Program-made: the position numbers and the translations under genes | DNA from: CADEED01 sp041395625 | GTDB lineage: Bacteria > Pseudomonadota > Gammaproteobacteria > Steroidobacterales > Steroidobacteraceae | DNA: 64,000 nucleotides | Reading direction: 5' to 3' | NCBI GenBank assembly: GCA_041395625.1 | Contig: JAWLAE010000001.1 | Location: 1,240,001 to 1,304,000, forward strand | Shown here: positions 49,133 through 58,007 of the stretch, one piece after another | Position numbering within the stretch: the stretch's first letter is position 1 | Layout of the letters: the number at the start of each line of letters is the position of its first letter | The notes under the pieces: generated by a model | What the model saw: only the letters and a program-made list of their open reading frames with translations | The model's database searches: none | What the model was told of the DNA's origin: nothing

Positions 49133-50428
49133 ATGCTGGTCGGAAACACGCCGCGACGAGTTGCAATCATTGGCGGCAGCCGGATTCCCTTTGCTCGGGG
49201 TCATGGCGCCTATGCCGCCGTCGGCAATGCCGAGATGCTCACGGCTGCCCTGTCCGGGCTGGTCGACCGATGTCAGTTGCGCGGCCGGCGCCTGGGAGAC
49301 GTGATCGGCGGCGCCGTGCTCAAGCATTCCCGCGATTTCAATCTGGTGCGCGAGTGCGTGCTGTCGAGCGGTCTCGATCCGCATACACCCGGCCTCGACG
49401 TCCAGCGCGCCTGCGGCACCAGCCTCGAGGCAGCCATACTGGTGGCTAACAAGATTGCGCTGGGACAGATGGATGTCGGCATTGCCTGCGGTGTCGACAC
49501 CGTCAGCGACCCGCCTGTCGTTTTCAGCAAGGAGTTCCGGTCACTGCTGATGCGGGCACATCGCGCCCGCAGCGCGGGACAAAAGGTCGGTGCCTTCCTC
49601 GGCCTACGTCCCAATCATTTCAAACCGGTGTTTCCGGGGGTGAATGAACCGCGTACCGGACTGTCGATGGGCGAAAGCTGCGAACTGATGGCCAAGAAGT
49701 GGCAAGTGACGCGCGCAGAGCAGGACCAGCTGGCCTACGACAGTCACATGAATGCTGCTGCTGCCTGGCAAGCGGGTTTCTACGATGATCTCGTGATCAA
49801 ATATCAGGGCCTCGAGCGCGACAACAACATCCGAGCCGACACGTCGCTCGACAAGCTTGCCAAGCTGAAGCCGAGCTTCGATACCAGTAGCGGCCAGGGC
49901 ACACTGACCGCCGGCAATTCGACACCTCTCACCGACGGTGCGTCGGCCGTCTTGTTAGCGTCGCCGGAGTGGGCGACGGCACACAAGCTGCCCGTCCTGG
50001 CCTACCTGACGTATGGCAAGCAGTGGGCGGTCGACTTTGCGACCGGGCACGAAGGCTTGCTGATGGCGCCTGCGTATGCGGTATCGGCAATGCTGCGGGA
50101 TGCCGGGCTCGCACTGCAGGACTTCGACCTGTACGAGATCCACGAGGCGTTCGCCGCGCAGGTATTGTGTACCTTGAAGGCTTGGGAATCGCCGGAGTAC
50201 TGTCGCGAGCGGCTCGGCCGCGACGCCGCGCTCGGCAGCATCGACCGCAGCAAGCTCAACCAGAAGGGCAGCAGTATCGCCATCGGTCATCCGTTCGCCG
50301 CGACGGGCACGCGCATCGTGGCAACCCTGGCCAAGCAACTGGCGCACACGCCGAATGCCAAACGGGGTTTGATCTCAGTGTGTACGGCGGGGGGAATGGG
50401 CGTGACGGCGATACTCGAGAAGGCGTAG
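49133..50428 (+). CDS. Acetyl-CoA C-acyltransferase (thiolase, FadI-like)
   Basis: A 431-residue thiolase that cleaves 3-ketoacyl-CoA. The nucleophile is Cys94 in DVQRACGTSLEAA. The other catalytic segments are EIHEAFAAQ, GHPFAATGTR and CTAGGMG. Length and style (SGLVDRCQLRGRRLGDVIGG, HSRDFNLVRECVLSSGLDPHTPG) resemble FadI rather than FadA. The ATG at 49133 follows a GGGGAG site; the longer frame is rejected. The inverted-repeat element begins about 30 bp after its stop, and the acyl-CoA dehydrogenase gene is convergent beyond that element. The pair may belong to one degradative function, though transcribed toward each other. Confidence 0.92.
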   Translation: MLVGNTPRRVAIIGGSRIPFARGHGAYAAVGNAEMLTAALSGLVDRCQLRGRRLGDVIGGAVLKHSRDFNLVRECVLSSGLDPHTPGLDVQRACGTSLEAAILVANKIALGQMDVGIACGVDTVSDPPVVFSKEFRSLLMRAHRARSAGQKVGAFLGLRPNHFKPVFPGVNEPRTGLSMGESCELMAKKWQVTRAEQDQLAYDSHMNAAAAWQAGFYDDLVIKYQGLERDNNIRADTSLDKLAKLKPSFDTSSGQGTLTAGNSTPLTDGASAVLLASPEWATAHKLPVLAYLTYGKQWAVDFATGHEGLLMAPAYAVSAMLRDAGLALQDFDLYEIHEAFAAQVLCTLKAWESPEYCRERLGRDAALGSIDRSKLNQKGSSIAIGHPFAATGTRIVATLAKQLAHTPNAKRGLISVCTAGGMGVTAILEKA

Positions 50429-50704
50429 GACGCTGTGGCGAGGTGTTCCGCTCGCGTGAGGGCGACGTGGCGGCCGTGGATCGGGTGCGCCCGCTGCGCG
50501 GGCGTCCCCTGGCAAGAGCTACGCGCGCATCTTCCCCCTATGTTGAGGTCAAGCTGTTAGCAGCACAGGAGCGCGCGCAGCTCTTGCTGCGGCACCCTCA
50601 ACACGGTCGCCACGCCACCCTCACACGAGCTGCTCCCCACCGACACGCCGGCGCCACACCGTCCCGAGACCTTACCTTCGGAGTTAGGCGCCGGTCGTCG
50701 TCTG

Positions 50705-50808
50705 GAAACTGACGCGAAGCAGCGCGTGATGCGGTGACGGCGTGCGCGTATGGAGGGCGCCGATATCCGGGCGCGCGGCGCTCCTGTGCCGCTCACCGAA
50801 TAACCGCT
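50705..50808 (+). repeat. Direct repeat copy A
   Basis: First copy of a unit that recurs at a distance of 190 bp. From 50713 to 50808 (96 bp) only one base differs between the copies (T at 50727, C at 50917). A weaker match extends upstream to TTCGGAGTTAGGCGCC at 50677. Within the unit, GGAG...CTCC plus CGCCG...CGGCG form an imperfect hairpin with a GG bulge. Confidence 0.9.
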
Positions 50809-50894
50809 GCGCCAGGGACTTGCTTGCGTTCGGAGTCAGGTGCCACCGCGATCGTCGCCATGACCTCGCAGGTTGCCGACGCCAGTAGTCGTGT

Positions 50895-50998
50895 GAAACC
50901 CGCGCGAAGCAGCGCGCGATGCGGTGACGGCGTGCGCGTATGGAGGGCGCCGATATCCGGGCGCGCGGCGCTCCTGTGCCGCTCACCGAATAACCGCT
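50895..50998 (+). repeat. Direct repeat copy B
   Basis: Second copy of the unit at 50705-50808. The near-identity of a non-coding sequence over 96 bp indicates either recent duplication or conversion. The upstream match restarts at TTCGGAGTCAGGTGCC (50829), separated by an insertion of about 40 bp relative to copy A. Its 3' part is also the inner portion of the right inverted arm. Confidence 0.9.
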
Positions 50999-51113
50999 TC
51001 ATCAGGGGGAAGATGCGCCGCGCGCTCGGATGAGGGTACGCCGCAGGCGCGCCCGATCTACGCGCGCGCCGTTGCCGCATTGCGCGCTGCCACCCGCGCG
51101 CCGGCTGGCGCCT

Positions 51114-52262
51114 TCAAATGGACCGCGCAATCACTTCTTTCATGATCTCGTTAGTGCCGCCATAAATGCGCTGGACGCGCGCATCCGTGAACATGCGGCA
51201 AACGAGGTATTCGTTCATGTAGCCATAGCCGCCGTGCAGCTGGACGCACTCGTCGAGCACTTGCTGCTGCATGTCGGTGACCCACCATTTCGCCATTGAC
51301 GCGGTCTCGGTATCCAGCGTGCCGTCGGCGACTTGCTGGATGCAGCGATCGACGAACACACGGGCGACGCGGGTGATCGTCGCAATTTCAGCCAATTTGA
51401 AGCGCGTATTCTGCATCGCGCCGATCGTTGTGCCAAACGCCCGTCGTTCCTTCACATAGCGCGCCGTTTCCGCCACCGCCCCTTCCATGGCGGCCACGCC
51501 GCAGACCGCGATAGTCGCGCGCTCATAGGGCAAATCACCCATCAACTGATACATCCCGCGACCTTCTTCCCCGCCGAGCAGACAATCGACAGGTACGCGA
51601 ACATTCTCGAAGAACAGTTCCGCTGTGTCCTGCGCGGGCATGCCCATCTTGTCCAGCACGCGACCGACCCGATAGCCCGCGAGACCCTGCGTCTCCACCA
51701 TGAGAATCGACAGGCCCTTCTTCCGGTCATCGACGTTCGTGCGCACGACGAGCATCAGCAGATCGGCACTGCCGCCGTTGGTAATGAAGATCTTCGAGCC
51801 ATTGATGACGTAGTGATCACCGTCCAGCACTGCACGCGTACGTATGCCTTGCAGATCAGAACCCGCACCGGGCTCGGTCATGGCAATTGCGCCGACCAAA
51901 TCGCCGCTGGCCATGCGCGGCAGCCAGCGTTGTTTGTGCGCCTCGGTGCCGTAATTGAGAACGTAGTGCGCACAGATACTATGTACGCCCTGCCCAAAGC
52001 CAGAAATGGCGCGGCGCGCCAACTCCTCATACAACACGCATTCATGGCGGAAATCGCCGCCGCCGCCGCCATACTCGGTGGGCACATCCAGCAGCAGCAA
52101 GCCCGTGGTGCCCGCGAGCCGCCAGATCTCGCGATCCACATGGTGCTGCTCGCGCCAGCGCGCATCGTGCGGCAGCATTTCCTTCTCGACGAAGCGCGCG
52201 ACCGTATCGCGGAAGGCGCGCAGTTCATCGTCCATCCAGGGCGACACGTATTCGTTCAGCAC
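51114..52262 (-). CDS. Acyl-CoA dehydrogenase
   Basis: A 382-residue FAD-dependent acyl-CoA dehydrogenase. AMTEPGAGSDLQGIRTRA and GSKIFITNGGSADLLMLVVRT are the FAD-binding segments, RRAFGTTIGAMQNTRFKLAEI is the C-terminal domain entry, and LHGGYGYMNEY is followed by RIYGGTNEIMKEVI with the catalytic base Glu372. It belongs to the common long/medium/branched-chain type. The start is a GTG at 52262 with a GAGG site; an ATG 27 bp downstream is an alternative. It diverges from the dienelactone hydrolase gene across about 107 bp and is convergent with the thiolase gene, with the inverted-repeat element between. Confidence 0.92.
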   Translation of the reverse strand: MLNEYVSPWMDDELRAFRDTVARFVEKEMLPHDARWREQHHVDREIWRLAGTTGLLLLDVPTEYGGGGGDFRHECVLYEELARRAISGFGQGVHSICAHYVLNYGTEAHKQRWLPRMASGDLVGAIAMTEPGAGSDLQGIRTRAVLDGDHYVINGSKIFITNGGSADLLMLVVRTNVDDRKKGLSILMVETQGLAGYRVGRVLDKMGMPAQDTAELFFENVRVPVDCLLGGEEGRGMYQLMGDLPYERATIAVCGVAAMEGAVAETARYVKERRAFGTTIGAMQNTRFKLAEIATITRVARVFVDRCIQQVADGTLDTETASMAKWWVTDMQQQVLDECVQLHGGYGYMNEYLVCRMFTDARVQRIYGGTNEIMKEVIARSI

Positions 52263-52369
52263 GTTGACCTCGAGCTTCTGCCAGCGACTATCATACCGGT
52301 ACCGCTGGAGTGTGCCGCCGGATCAATGGCGGGCTATCCTTGGCAACGGCTATGTGGACGGAGTGCGCA

Positions 52370-53053
52370 ATGGGCGATTTCATGACTTTGATGGCGCGCG
52401 ACGGCCACGAGTTCAGCTCTTACCTCAGCAAACCTGCCGGCGCGGCCAAGGGCGCTGTGATCGTTGTGCAAGAGATCTTCGGTGTTAACAGCCACATTCG
52501 CGCAGTCACGGACGATTTTGCAGCAGCAGGCTATCTCACCATCGCACCGGCACTGTTCGATCGCGTGCGGCGCGGAATCGAACTGGGTTACAGCACGGAC
52601 GAAATACAGACGGGCCGAGGCTACATGATGCAGGTCAAGCCCGCCCAGTTCCTGGCCGACGTGTCGGCAGCACTCGCGGTCGTCAAGCACGCGGGCCGTA
52701 CTGGCATCGTGGGTTACTGCTGGGGCGGCACGGTCGCTTACGTAGCAGCCTGCGAGGTGCCAGTATCCTGCGCCGTCTGCTACTACGGCCGTGGGATCGT
52801 CGACTACCTCGAGCGCAAGCCGCGAGTGCCAGTGATGTACCACTATGGCGAACGCGACGGCAGCATTCCGCCTGACAACATCGCACAAGTGCAGACGGCG
52901 CATCCAGAGGGCAGCTTCCATCTCTATCCGGCTGGCCATGGCTTCAATTGCACGCAGCGTGCAGACTACGACGCCGAGAGCGCCACCCTCGCACGCGCAC
53001 GCGCACTCAGCTTCTTCGCCCAGCACCTCGACATCGGGAAACAGCAACCATGA
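52370..53053 (+). CDS. Dienelactone hydrolase-family protein
   Basis: A 227-residue alpha/beta-hydrolase with a cysteine nucleophile. The triad is Cys117 in GYCWGG, Asp163 in GERDGSIP and His190 in PAGHGFNC, as in carboxymethylenebutenolidase. The N-terminal Glu of VVQEIFGVNSHIRAV matches the DLH glutamate that activates the cysteine. It may hydrolyse a lactone in aromatic or ring degradation. The ATG at 52370 follows a GGAG site. It overlaps the aldehyde dehydrogenase start by 4 bp, so the products probably act in sequence. Confidence 0.9.
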   Translation: MGDFMTLMARDGHEFSSYLSKPAGAAKGAVIVVQEIFGVNSHIRAVTDDFAAAGYLTIAPALFDRVRRGIELGYSTDEIQTGRGYMMQVKPAQFLADVSAALAVVKHAGRTGIVGYCWGGTVAYVAACEVPVSCAVCYYGRGIVDYLERKPRVPVMYHYGERDGSIPPDNIAQVQTAHPEGSFHLYPAGHGFNCTQRADYDAESATLARARALSFFAQHLDIGKQQP

Positions 53054-54504
53054 AACTGCAAGATGCCTCACTACACAAGCGCGAGTGCCTGATCGGTAAG
53101 GACTGGCTGCCGGCCGACTCCGGCGCAACCGCATCGGTTCGCAATCCTGCGACTGGCAAAAACATCGGTACCGTTCCAATGGCAGGAGCAGCGGAGACGC
53201 GCCGCGCGATTGCAGCTGCTCATGCCGCATTTCCGGCGTGGGCCAAGAAGACTGCCAAGGAGCGCGCTTCGATCCTGCGCCGCTGGTACGACCTGATGCT
53301 GCTCAATCAGGACGACCTCGCAACTTTGATGACTGCCGAGCAGGGCAAGCCGCTCGCCGAATCGAAAGGCGAGATCCTCTACGCCGCATCGTTCATCGAA
53401 TGGTTTGCCGAAGAAGCCAAACGTGTCTATGGTGACGTCATTCCGGGCCATCAAGCCGACAAACGCTTGTTAGTTCTGCGCCAACCGATCGGCGTCGTGG
53501 CTTCGATTACGCCCTGGAACTTCCCGGCGGCCATGATCACCCGCAAGGCTGGTCCAGCACTCGCCGCAGGCTGCACCTTCGTCTGCAAGCCAGCCCTCGA
53601 AACCCCCTACTCCGCGCTTGCACTCGGTGAGCTTGCGTTGCGCGCCGGCGTGCCCGCCGGCGTATTCAATGTGGTGACGGGCGACTCCAAAGCGATCGGC
53701 GGCGAACTCACCGGCAGCACCTTGGTCCGCAAGCTGTCATTCACCGGCTCGACCGAGGTGGGAAAACTGTTGATGGCCCAATGCGCGAAAACGGTAAAAA
53801 AAGTATCGCTGGAACTCGGCGGCAATGCGCCGTTCATCGTTTTCGACGATGCAGATCTCGACGCGGCCGTGCTGGGCGCGATCGCGAGCAAGTATCGCAA
53901 TACGGGTCAGACTTGTGTCTGCGCCAATCGTCTGCTGGCCCACGACGCCGTTTACGATGACTTCGCCCGGCGGCTCGCGGGCGCGGTCGGTAAACTGCGC
54001 GTCGGTGACGGCCTGCAAGGTGCCACTGATCAAGGTCCGTTGATCGATTCGAACGCAGTTGAGAAAGTGGAACGACATATCACCGACGCCGTGCGCGGTG
54101 GAGCAAAGATCGCGCTCGGCGGCAAGCGCCACGCGTTGGGCGGTACTTTCTTCGAGCCCACTATACTCACCGATGTCACGGCGACGATGGCGATCGCACG
54201 AGAGGAGACATTCGGACCCGTAGCGCCATTGTTTCGCTTCAAGACTGAAGCAGAGGCCATCAAACTGGCCAATGACACGGAATTTGGGCTGGCCGCCTAC
54301 CTCTACACGCGTGATCTGGCGCGCTCGTGGCGCGTGTCCGAAGCGCTGGAGTACGGTATCGTCGGACTCAATACTGGCATCATTTCAACCGAAGTAGCCC
54401 CTTTCGGTGGCATGAAGGAATCAGGCATCGGTCGCGAAGGATCGAAATACGGCATTCTCGAGTTCACGGAGATGAAGTACGTCTGTGTCGGCGGCATCGA
54501 TTGA
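53050..54504 (+). CDS. gabD: Succinate-semialdehyde dehydrogenase-type aldehyde dehydrogenase
   Basis: A 484-residue NAD(P)-dependent aldehyde dehydrogenase that is GabD-like throughout: LIGKDWLPADSGATASVRNPATGKNIGTVP, KERASILRRWYDLMLLNQDDLATLMTAEQGKPLAESKGEI, ITPWNFPAAMITRKAGPALAAGCT, the base Glu in SLELGG and the nucleophile Cys289 in NTGQTCVCANR. The C-terminus GLNTGIISTEVAPFGGMKESGIGREGSKYGILEFTEMKY is diagnostic. The ATG at 53050 overlaps the dienelactone hydrolase stop by 4 bp. The MFS gene start overlaps its own stop. The substrate could be succinate semialdehyde or glutarate semialdehyde. Confidence 0.9.
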   Translation: MKLQDASLHKRECLIGKDWLPADSGATASVRNPATGKNIGTVPMAGAAETRRAIAAAHAAFPAWAKKTAKERASILRRWYDLMLLNQDDLATLMTAEQGKPLAESKGEILYAASFIEWFAEEAKRVYGDVIPGHQADKRLLVLRQPIGVVASITPWNFPAAMITRKAGPALAAGCTFVCKPALETPYSALALGELALRAGVPAGVFNVVTGDSKAIGGELTGSTLVRKLSFTGSTEVGKLLMAQCAKTVKKVSLELGGNAPFIVFDDADLDAAVLGAIASKYRNTGQTCVCANRLLAHDAVYDDFARRLAGAVGKLRVGDGLQGATDQGPLIDSNAVEKVERHITDAVRGGAKIALGGKRHALGGTFFEPTILTDVTATMAIAREETFGPVAPLFRFKTEAEAIKLANDTEFGLAAYLYTRDLARSWRVSEALEYGIVGLNTGIISTEVAPFGGMKESGIGREGSKYGILEFTEMKYVCVGGID

Positions 54505-55706
54505 GCACCGTCAACCCGCGATCGCGCGGGCTGATTCCACTACTGGCTGCCTGTAGCGCCGCGGGTGTCATCGGCAATTTTCTGCTGCTGCCGGCACTGC
54601 CCGATATCGCACTCACCTATGTCGTAGCGACACCGCAGGCACAGCTGACCGTCTCGGTCTACCTGATCACGTTCGCGATTGGCGTATTGGCGTCGGGCCC
54701 ACTGGCTGACCGTTACGGGCGTAAGCCGCTGCTGGCTGGCGGCATGCTGGTAGCAGCACTGGCATCGGCTATCGCACTCGTCGCACCGGGATTCACTTGG
54801 TTCATCGTTGCGCGCGCGGTGCAGGGCCTCGGCGCTGCAACGGGTGTGACAGTGGCCCGTGCCGCGGTCGCCGATGTTTTCGAGGGCTCGGAGATGGCGC
54901 GCAAACTCGCAACCTTGACCATGGCTATGGTCACTGGAACCGCGATGTCGCCGTACCTCGGCGGACTGATTGCCGAGCAGCTCGGCTGGCAGAGCGCTTT
55001 CTGGTTCTTGTTCGCCGGGTCATTGCTGATCGGCATCGCTATCATGCGCTATCTGTCCGAGACACGCGTCCAAAACGGACTGGACAACAGCTTCACCAAA
55101 CTGTGGCGCGAATCACTCGCGGTCATCTCGCGACCGGTCTTCCTCGCCTACGTCGTCCAGGCTGGCATGGTGTACGCACTGTTCCTCGTCTTCATTTCAG
55201 TCGCACCCTTCGTCATGGCGACCTCTCTCGGCAGGCCACCTTCGGATTTCGGTATCTACTACCTGTTTCTGTCGCTCGGATACTTTCTCGGGAACATGTA
55301 CGTTTCCCGCGCGCGCGGCAGCCTCACTGGCGCGCAGATGATGACGCGTGGCCTCGGGCTGCAGTTTTCCTTTGCAGTCGTCGCGCTGCTACTGGTCATG
55401 CTGGGCTACGTCGATCCGCTGTACGTTTTCGGCGCACAGTTTCCGCTCTGTATCGGCCAAGGCCTGGCACTGCCTAACATCATGGCGCGCGGCGTAAGCC
55501 TTGCGCCCGGCTATACCGGCGTCGCATCGAGCGTCATGGGGTTCGGTCAGATCGCCCTATCAGCGCTCTGTCTGCAACTGATGAGCTTCGCGCCAGTCGA
55601 CAGCTGGGTGCCCGTGTTGACGTTCTGCGTCGTCGTGGCCGCGATCGCGTGGCTGTCCGCCCTGCTCCTGCAACGAGCAACATCGTCCTCGCCTGAGAGC
55701 GCCTAG
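54501..55706 (+). CDS. Bcr/CflA-type MFS drug transporter
   Basis: A carrier of about 401 residues with 12 predicted helices. The DHA1 signatures are GPLADRYGRKPLLAGGM (motif A, loop 2-3) and RAVQGLGAATGVTVARAAVADVFEG in helices 4-5, with later LGWQSAFWFLF. It is an inner-membrane exporter of the bicyclomycin-resistance group. No ATG fits the start of the hydrophobic protein; a TTG at 54501, overlapping the gabD stop (TTGA), begins STVNPRSRGLIPLLAACSAAG. The longer frame would read inside gabD. Its place in the operon suggests efflux of a pathway compound, but this is inference. Confidence 0.83.
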   Translation: MSTVNPRSRGLIPLLAACSAAGVIGNFLLLPALPDIALTYVVATPQAQLTVSVYLITFAIGVLASGPLADRYGRKPLLAGGMLVAALASAIALVAPGFTWFIVARAVQGLGAATGVTVARAAVADVFEGSEMARKLATLTMAMVTGTAMSPYLGGLIAEQLGWQSAFWFLFAGSLLIGIAIMRYLSETRVQNGLDNSFTKLWRESLAVISRPVFLAYVVQAGMVYALFLVFISVAPFVMATSLGRPPSDFGIYYLFLSLGYFLGNMYVSRARGSLTGAQMMTRGLGLQFSFAVVALLLVMLGYVDPLYVFGAQFPLCIGQGLALPNIMARGVSLAPGYTGVASSVMGFGQIALSALCLQLMSFAPVDSWVPVLTFCVVVAAIAWLSALLLQRATSSSPESA

Positions 55707-55895
55707 CCACTGTATCGTGATCGAGTTCACGCTCTGGCTCGGGCGATCGCCTGAATCTGGCAACCGTCTGCCGGTCCCATGCGAATCATGTCGCAGTTGA
55801 TATCCCAATTCCTGCAGTTGTGCCGCGGTATGCCGATACTGGCAGCGGCTATCTGCGTATGACAGGACAGATGGGAGCGCCGTGCGCGCACGACA

Positions 55896-58007
55896 GTGAC
55901 CAAGACGAATTCCGAACCACTCGTATTGCTGGCTGACGACGACCCGACGGTTCGTCTGTTGGCGACGAACGCGCTGACCGGCGCGGGCTTTCGCGTATTC
56001 GCTGTCGCGGATGGCATTGCTGCGATCGCGGCGTTCGATCAGCAGCTACCAGATTGCGTCGTCGTCGATGTCGAGATGCCCGGCGCCGACGGTCTGTCTG
56101 TCTGCCGCCATGTCCGCGCGAGCGCGCGAGCACATATTCCAATTCTGGTGCTGACCGGTCAGGAGGATGTCGAATCGCTGCATCGAGCCTACGACGCTGG
56201 CGCAACCGACTTCGCCAACAAGCCGATGCGCTGGCCGACACTTCCTTATCGATTGCAGTATCTGCTGCGCTCCGCGACGTTAACCGAGGAGCTGCGCGTG
56301 AGCCGTACGCGCACACAGACTCTGCTCGATGCGATGCCGGACAGAATTTTCGTGCTCGACGACAAAGGCATGCTCGTAGAAGAAGTCAATCGGAGCGAGT
56401 TGCACGGCCCAGCATCATTTGCACTCGGCGCCGGTCGAAGCATCGAGGACATGCTGCCAACCGACGTCGCGCGCCTCGCTCGCGAGCATCTGCACGTCGT
56501 GCTCGCGACAGCTCAGGCGCAGACCTTCGAGTTTCAGACCGACGCCGGACGCAAATCCTATGAAGTGCGGCTGCTGGCGCAGCCCAACGACAGCGTGCTG
56601 ACCATCATCCGGGACGTGAGCCAACGGCACCTCGCAGAGGAGCGAATACGCCATCTTGCGTATTTCGATGGCGTCACAGGCCTGCCCAACAGGCAGCTGT
56701 TCGTGCGCGAGTTGCGTCGCGCGATGCGCCAGGCAAAGCGACGTGACCGGCTGGTCGCCGTACTGTACGTCGATCTGGACCGCTTCAAACGTATCAACGA
56801 CACCTTGGGTCACACGGTTGGCGATGCCTTGCTGAAGTCGGTCGCACAACGACTGTCGGAAGGTATTCGTCCCAGCGATTTCGTGGCCAAGCCAGCGTCT
56901 GGCGATCAGATGGCCGTCCAGCTCGCGCGGCTCGGCGGCGACGAATTCGTGGCGCTATTGACCGATCTCGAAGCACAGGATCAAGTGAGCGCGGTAGTCG
57001 ACCGCATCCGTCAGTCCCTCACCGCGCCGTTCAGTTACGAAGGTCGCCAGTTCGTGATCACGCCGAGTATCGGCGTCGCGATCTACCCGGAGAACGGCAG
57101 CGACGTGGAAACGCTGCTGATGCATGCCGACACAGCGATGTATCAGGCCAAGGACGCGGGTCGCAATACCGTGCGATTTTACGAGAAATCCATGAATGCA
57201 CGAGCGCTGGATCGACTCGAGCTCGAAGATGCGCTGCGGGTAGCGATTGAGCGTCAGCAGCTCGAGCTGTACTTTCAGCCGAAGTATTCCCTAAGCACCA
57301 ACGAATATACGAGCGCCGAAGCGCTGCTGCGCTGGCGTCACCCGGAGCGCGGCTGGATTTCTCCGGGGCAGTTCATTCCGCTCGCAGAGGAAACCGGCCT
57401 GATCATGACACTCGGCGAGTGGGTGATCGATGAAGCCTGCCGCAATCTTCAGACCTGGCAGAGTGGCCCGCTCCGCGGCAAACGACTCGCGATCAATATC
57501 TCGGCAGAACAAGTGGCTCGCAGCAACGTTGCAGATCTCATCATGCGCTCGGTCTGGAAGCACGGCATACAGCCACAGCTCCTCGAACTGGAGATGACCG
57601 AGAGCCTCTTGATGCGGGATGTGAACACGGCGAAAGCCATGCTGCACACCCTCAAGGACGCAGGCATCACCCTGGCGATCGACGACTTTGGCACCGGCTA
57701 CTCGTCCCTCAGCTATCTCAGACAATTCCCCATCGACTCGCTCAAGATCGATCGTAGCTTCGTCATGGACCTGCACCAGGACGCGGACGACGCCGCGATC
57801 TGCGCGGCAATCATCGCGATGGGCAAGAAGCTCGGTTTGAAGATCGTCGCCGAAGGAATCGAGCTCGAGCAGCAACGACACTTCTTGCAGAAGGCCGGCT
57901 GCGATGAAGGTCAAGGCTATCTGTTCGCGCGTCCGATGCCAGCGGAGGAGCTGCTGGAATTTCTGCGAGTGCCGTTGCAACGCCTAGGTACGTACAATGA
58001 TAGTTAG
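55896..58007 (+). CDS. REC-PAS-GGDEF-EAL response regulator (c-di-GMP synthesis/hydrolysis)
   Basis: A 703-residue protein. A receiver domain (residues about 9-125, phosphoacceptor Asp58 in VVVDVEMPG, AGATDFANKPMRW) is followed by a PAS-like domain (about 140-245, ending TIIRDVSQRHLAEERIRHLAYFD). The GGDEF domain (about 250-430) has an intact GGDEF at 347-351, with an insertion (KPASGDQMAVQ) before it. The EAL domain (about 435-690) has an intact EAL at 475-477, NISAEQV, LELEMTESLL, IDDFGTGYSS, LKIDRSFV and IVAEGIE. Both halves look active; phosphorylation would tune them. The start is a GTG at 55896. It overlaps the PotD-like gene by 11 bp. Confidence 0.93.
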   Translation: MTKTNSEPLVLLADDDPTVRLLATNALTGAGFRVFAVADGIAAIAAFDQQLPDCVVVDVEMPGADGLSVCRHVRASARAHIPILVLTGQEDVESLHRAYDAGATDFANKPMRWPTLPYRLQYLLRSATLTEELRVSRTRTQTLLDAMPDRIFVLDDKGMLVEEVNRSELHGPASFALGAGRSIEDMLPTDVARLAREHLHVVLATAQAQTFEFQTDAGRKSYEVRLLAQPNDSVLTIIRDVSQRHLAEERIRHLAYFDGVTGLPNRQLFVRELRRAMRQAKRRDRLVAVLYVDLDRFKRINDTLGHTVGDALLKSVAQRLSEGIRPSDFVAKPASGDQMAVQLARLGGDEFVALLTDLEAQDQVSAVVDRIRQSLTAPFSYEGRQFVITPSIGVAIYPENGSDVETLLMHADTAMYQAKDAGRNTVRFYEKSMNARALDRLELEDALRVAIERQQLELYFQPKYSLSTNEYTSAEALLRWRHPERGWISPGQFIPLAEETGLIMTLGEWVIDEACRNLQTWQSGPLRGKRLAINISAEQVARSNVADLIMRSVWKHGIQPQLLELEMTESLLMRDVNTAKAMLHTLKDAGITLAIDDFGTGYSSLSYLRQFPIDSLKIDRSFVMDLHQDADDAAICAAIIAMGKKLGLKIVAEGIELEQQRHFLQKAGCDEGQGYLFARPMPAEELLEFLRVPLQRLGTYNDS

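Larger units (their letters stand above)
50461..51076. repeat. Non-coding element with long imperfect inverted arms and an internal direct repeat
   Basis: This occupies the only long non-coding stretch (50429-51113) in the window. Arms: GCGCATCTTCCCCCT at 50525-50539 pairs exactly with AGGGGGAAGATGCGC at 51004-51018. CGTGGATCGGG (50475-50485) pairs with CCCGATCTACG (51052-51062), one mismatch. GGCGACG (50461-50467) pairs with CGTTGCC (51070-51076), one mismatch. AGCAGCACAGGAGCGC (50559-50574) pairs with GCGCTCCTGTGCCGCT (50968-50983), one mismatch. The arms are thus about 110 bp, in collinear order, with diverged spacers. A roughly 100-bp unit is repeated directly inside. No convincing coding frame, transposase or clear target-site duplication is seen. 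Candidates are a MITE-like element, a nested REP-type cluster or a bidirectional terminator/cruciform between two convergent genes. Confidence 0.75.

Noticed and set aside
50488..50504. CGCCCGC-TGC-GCGGGCG hairpin after the thiolase gene
   Set aside because: No T-run follows on either strand; treated as part of the left arm of the repeat element rather than a terminator.
50557..51080. Short minus-strand frames in the repeat element with shared translations (SGTGAPRARISAPSIRARRH)
   Set aside because: Their similarity simply reflects the direct repeat; no ribosome site or coding signal, and one shared base change is not codon-position biased.
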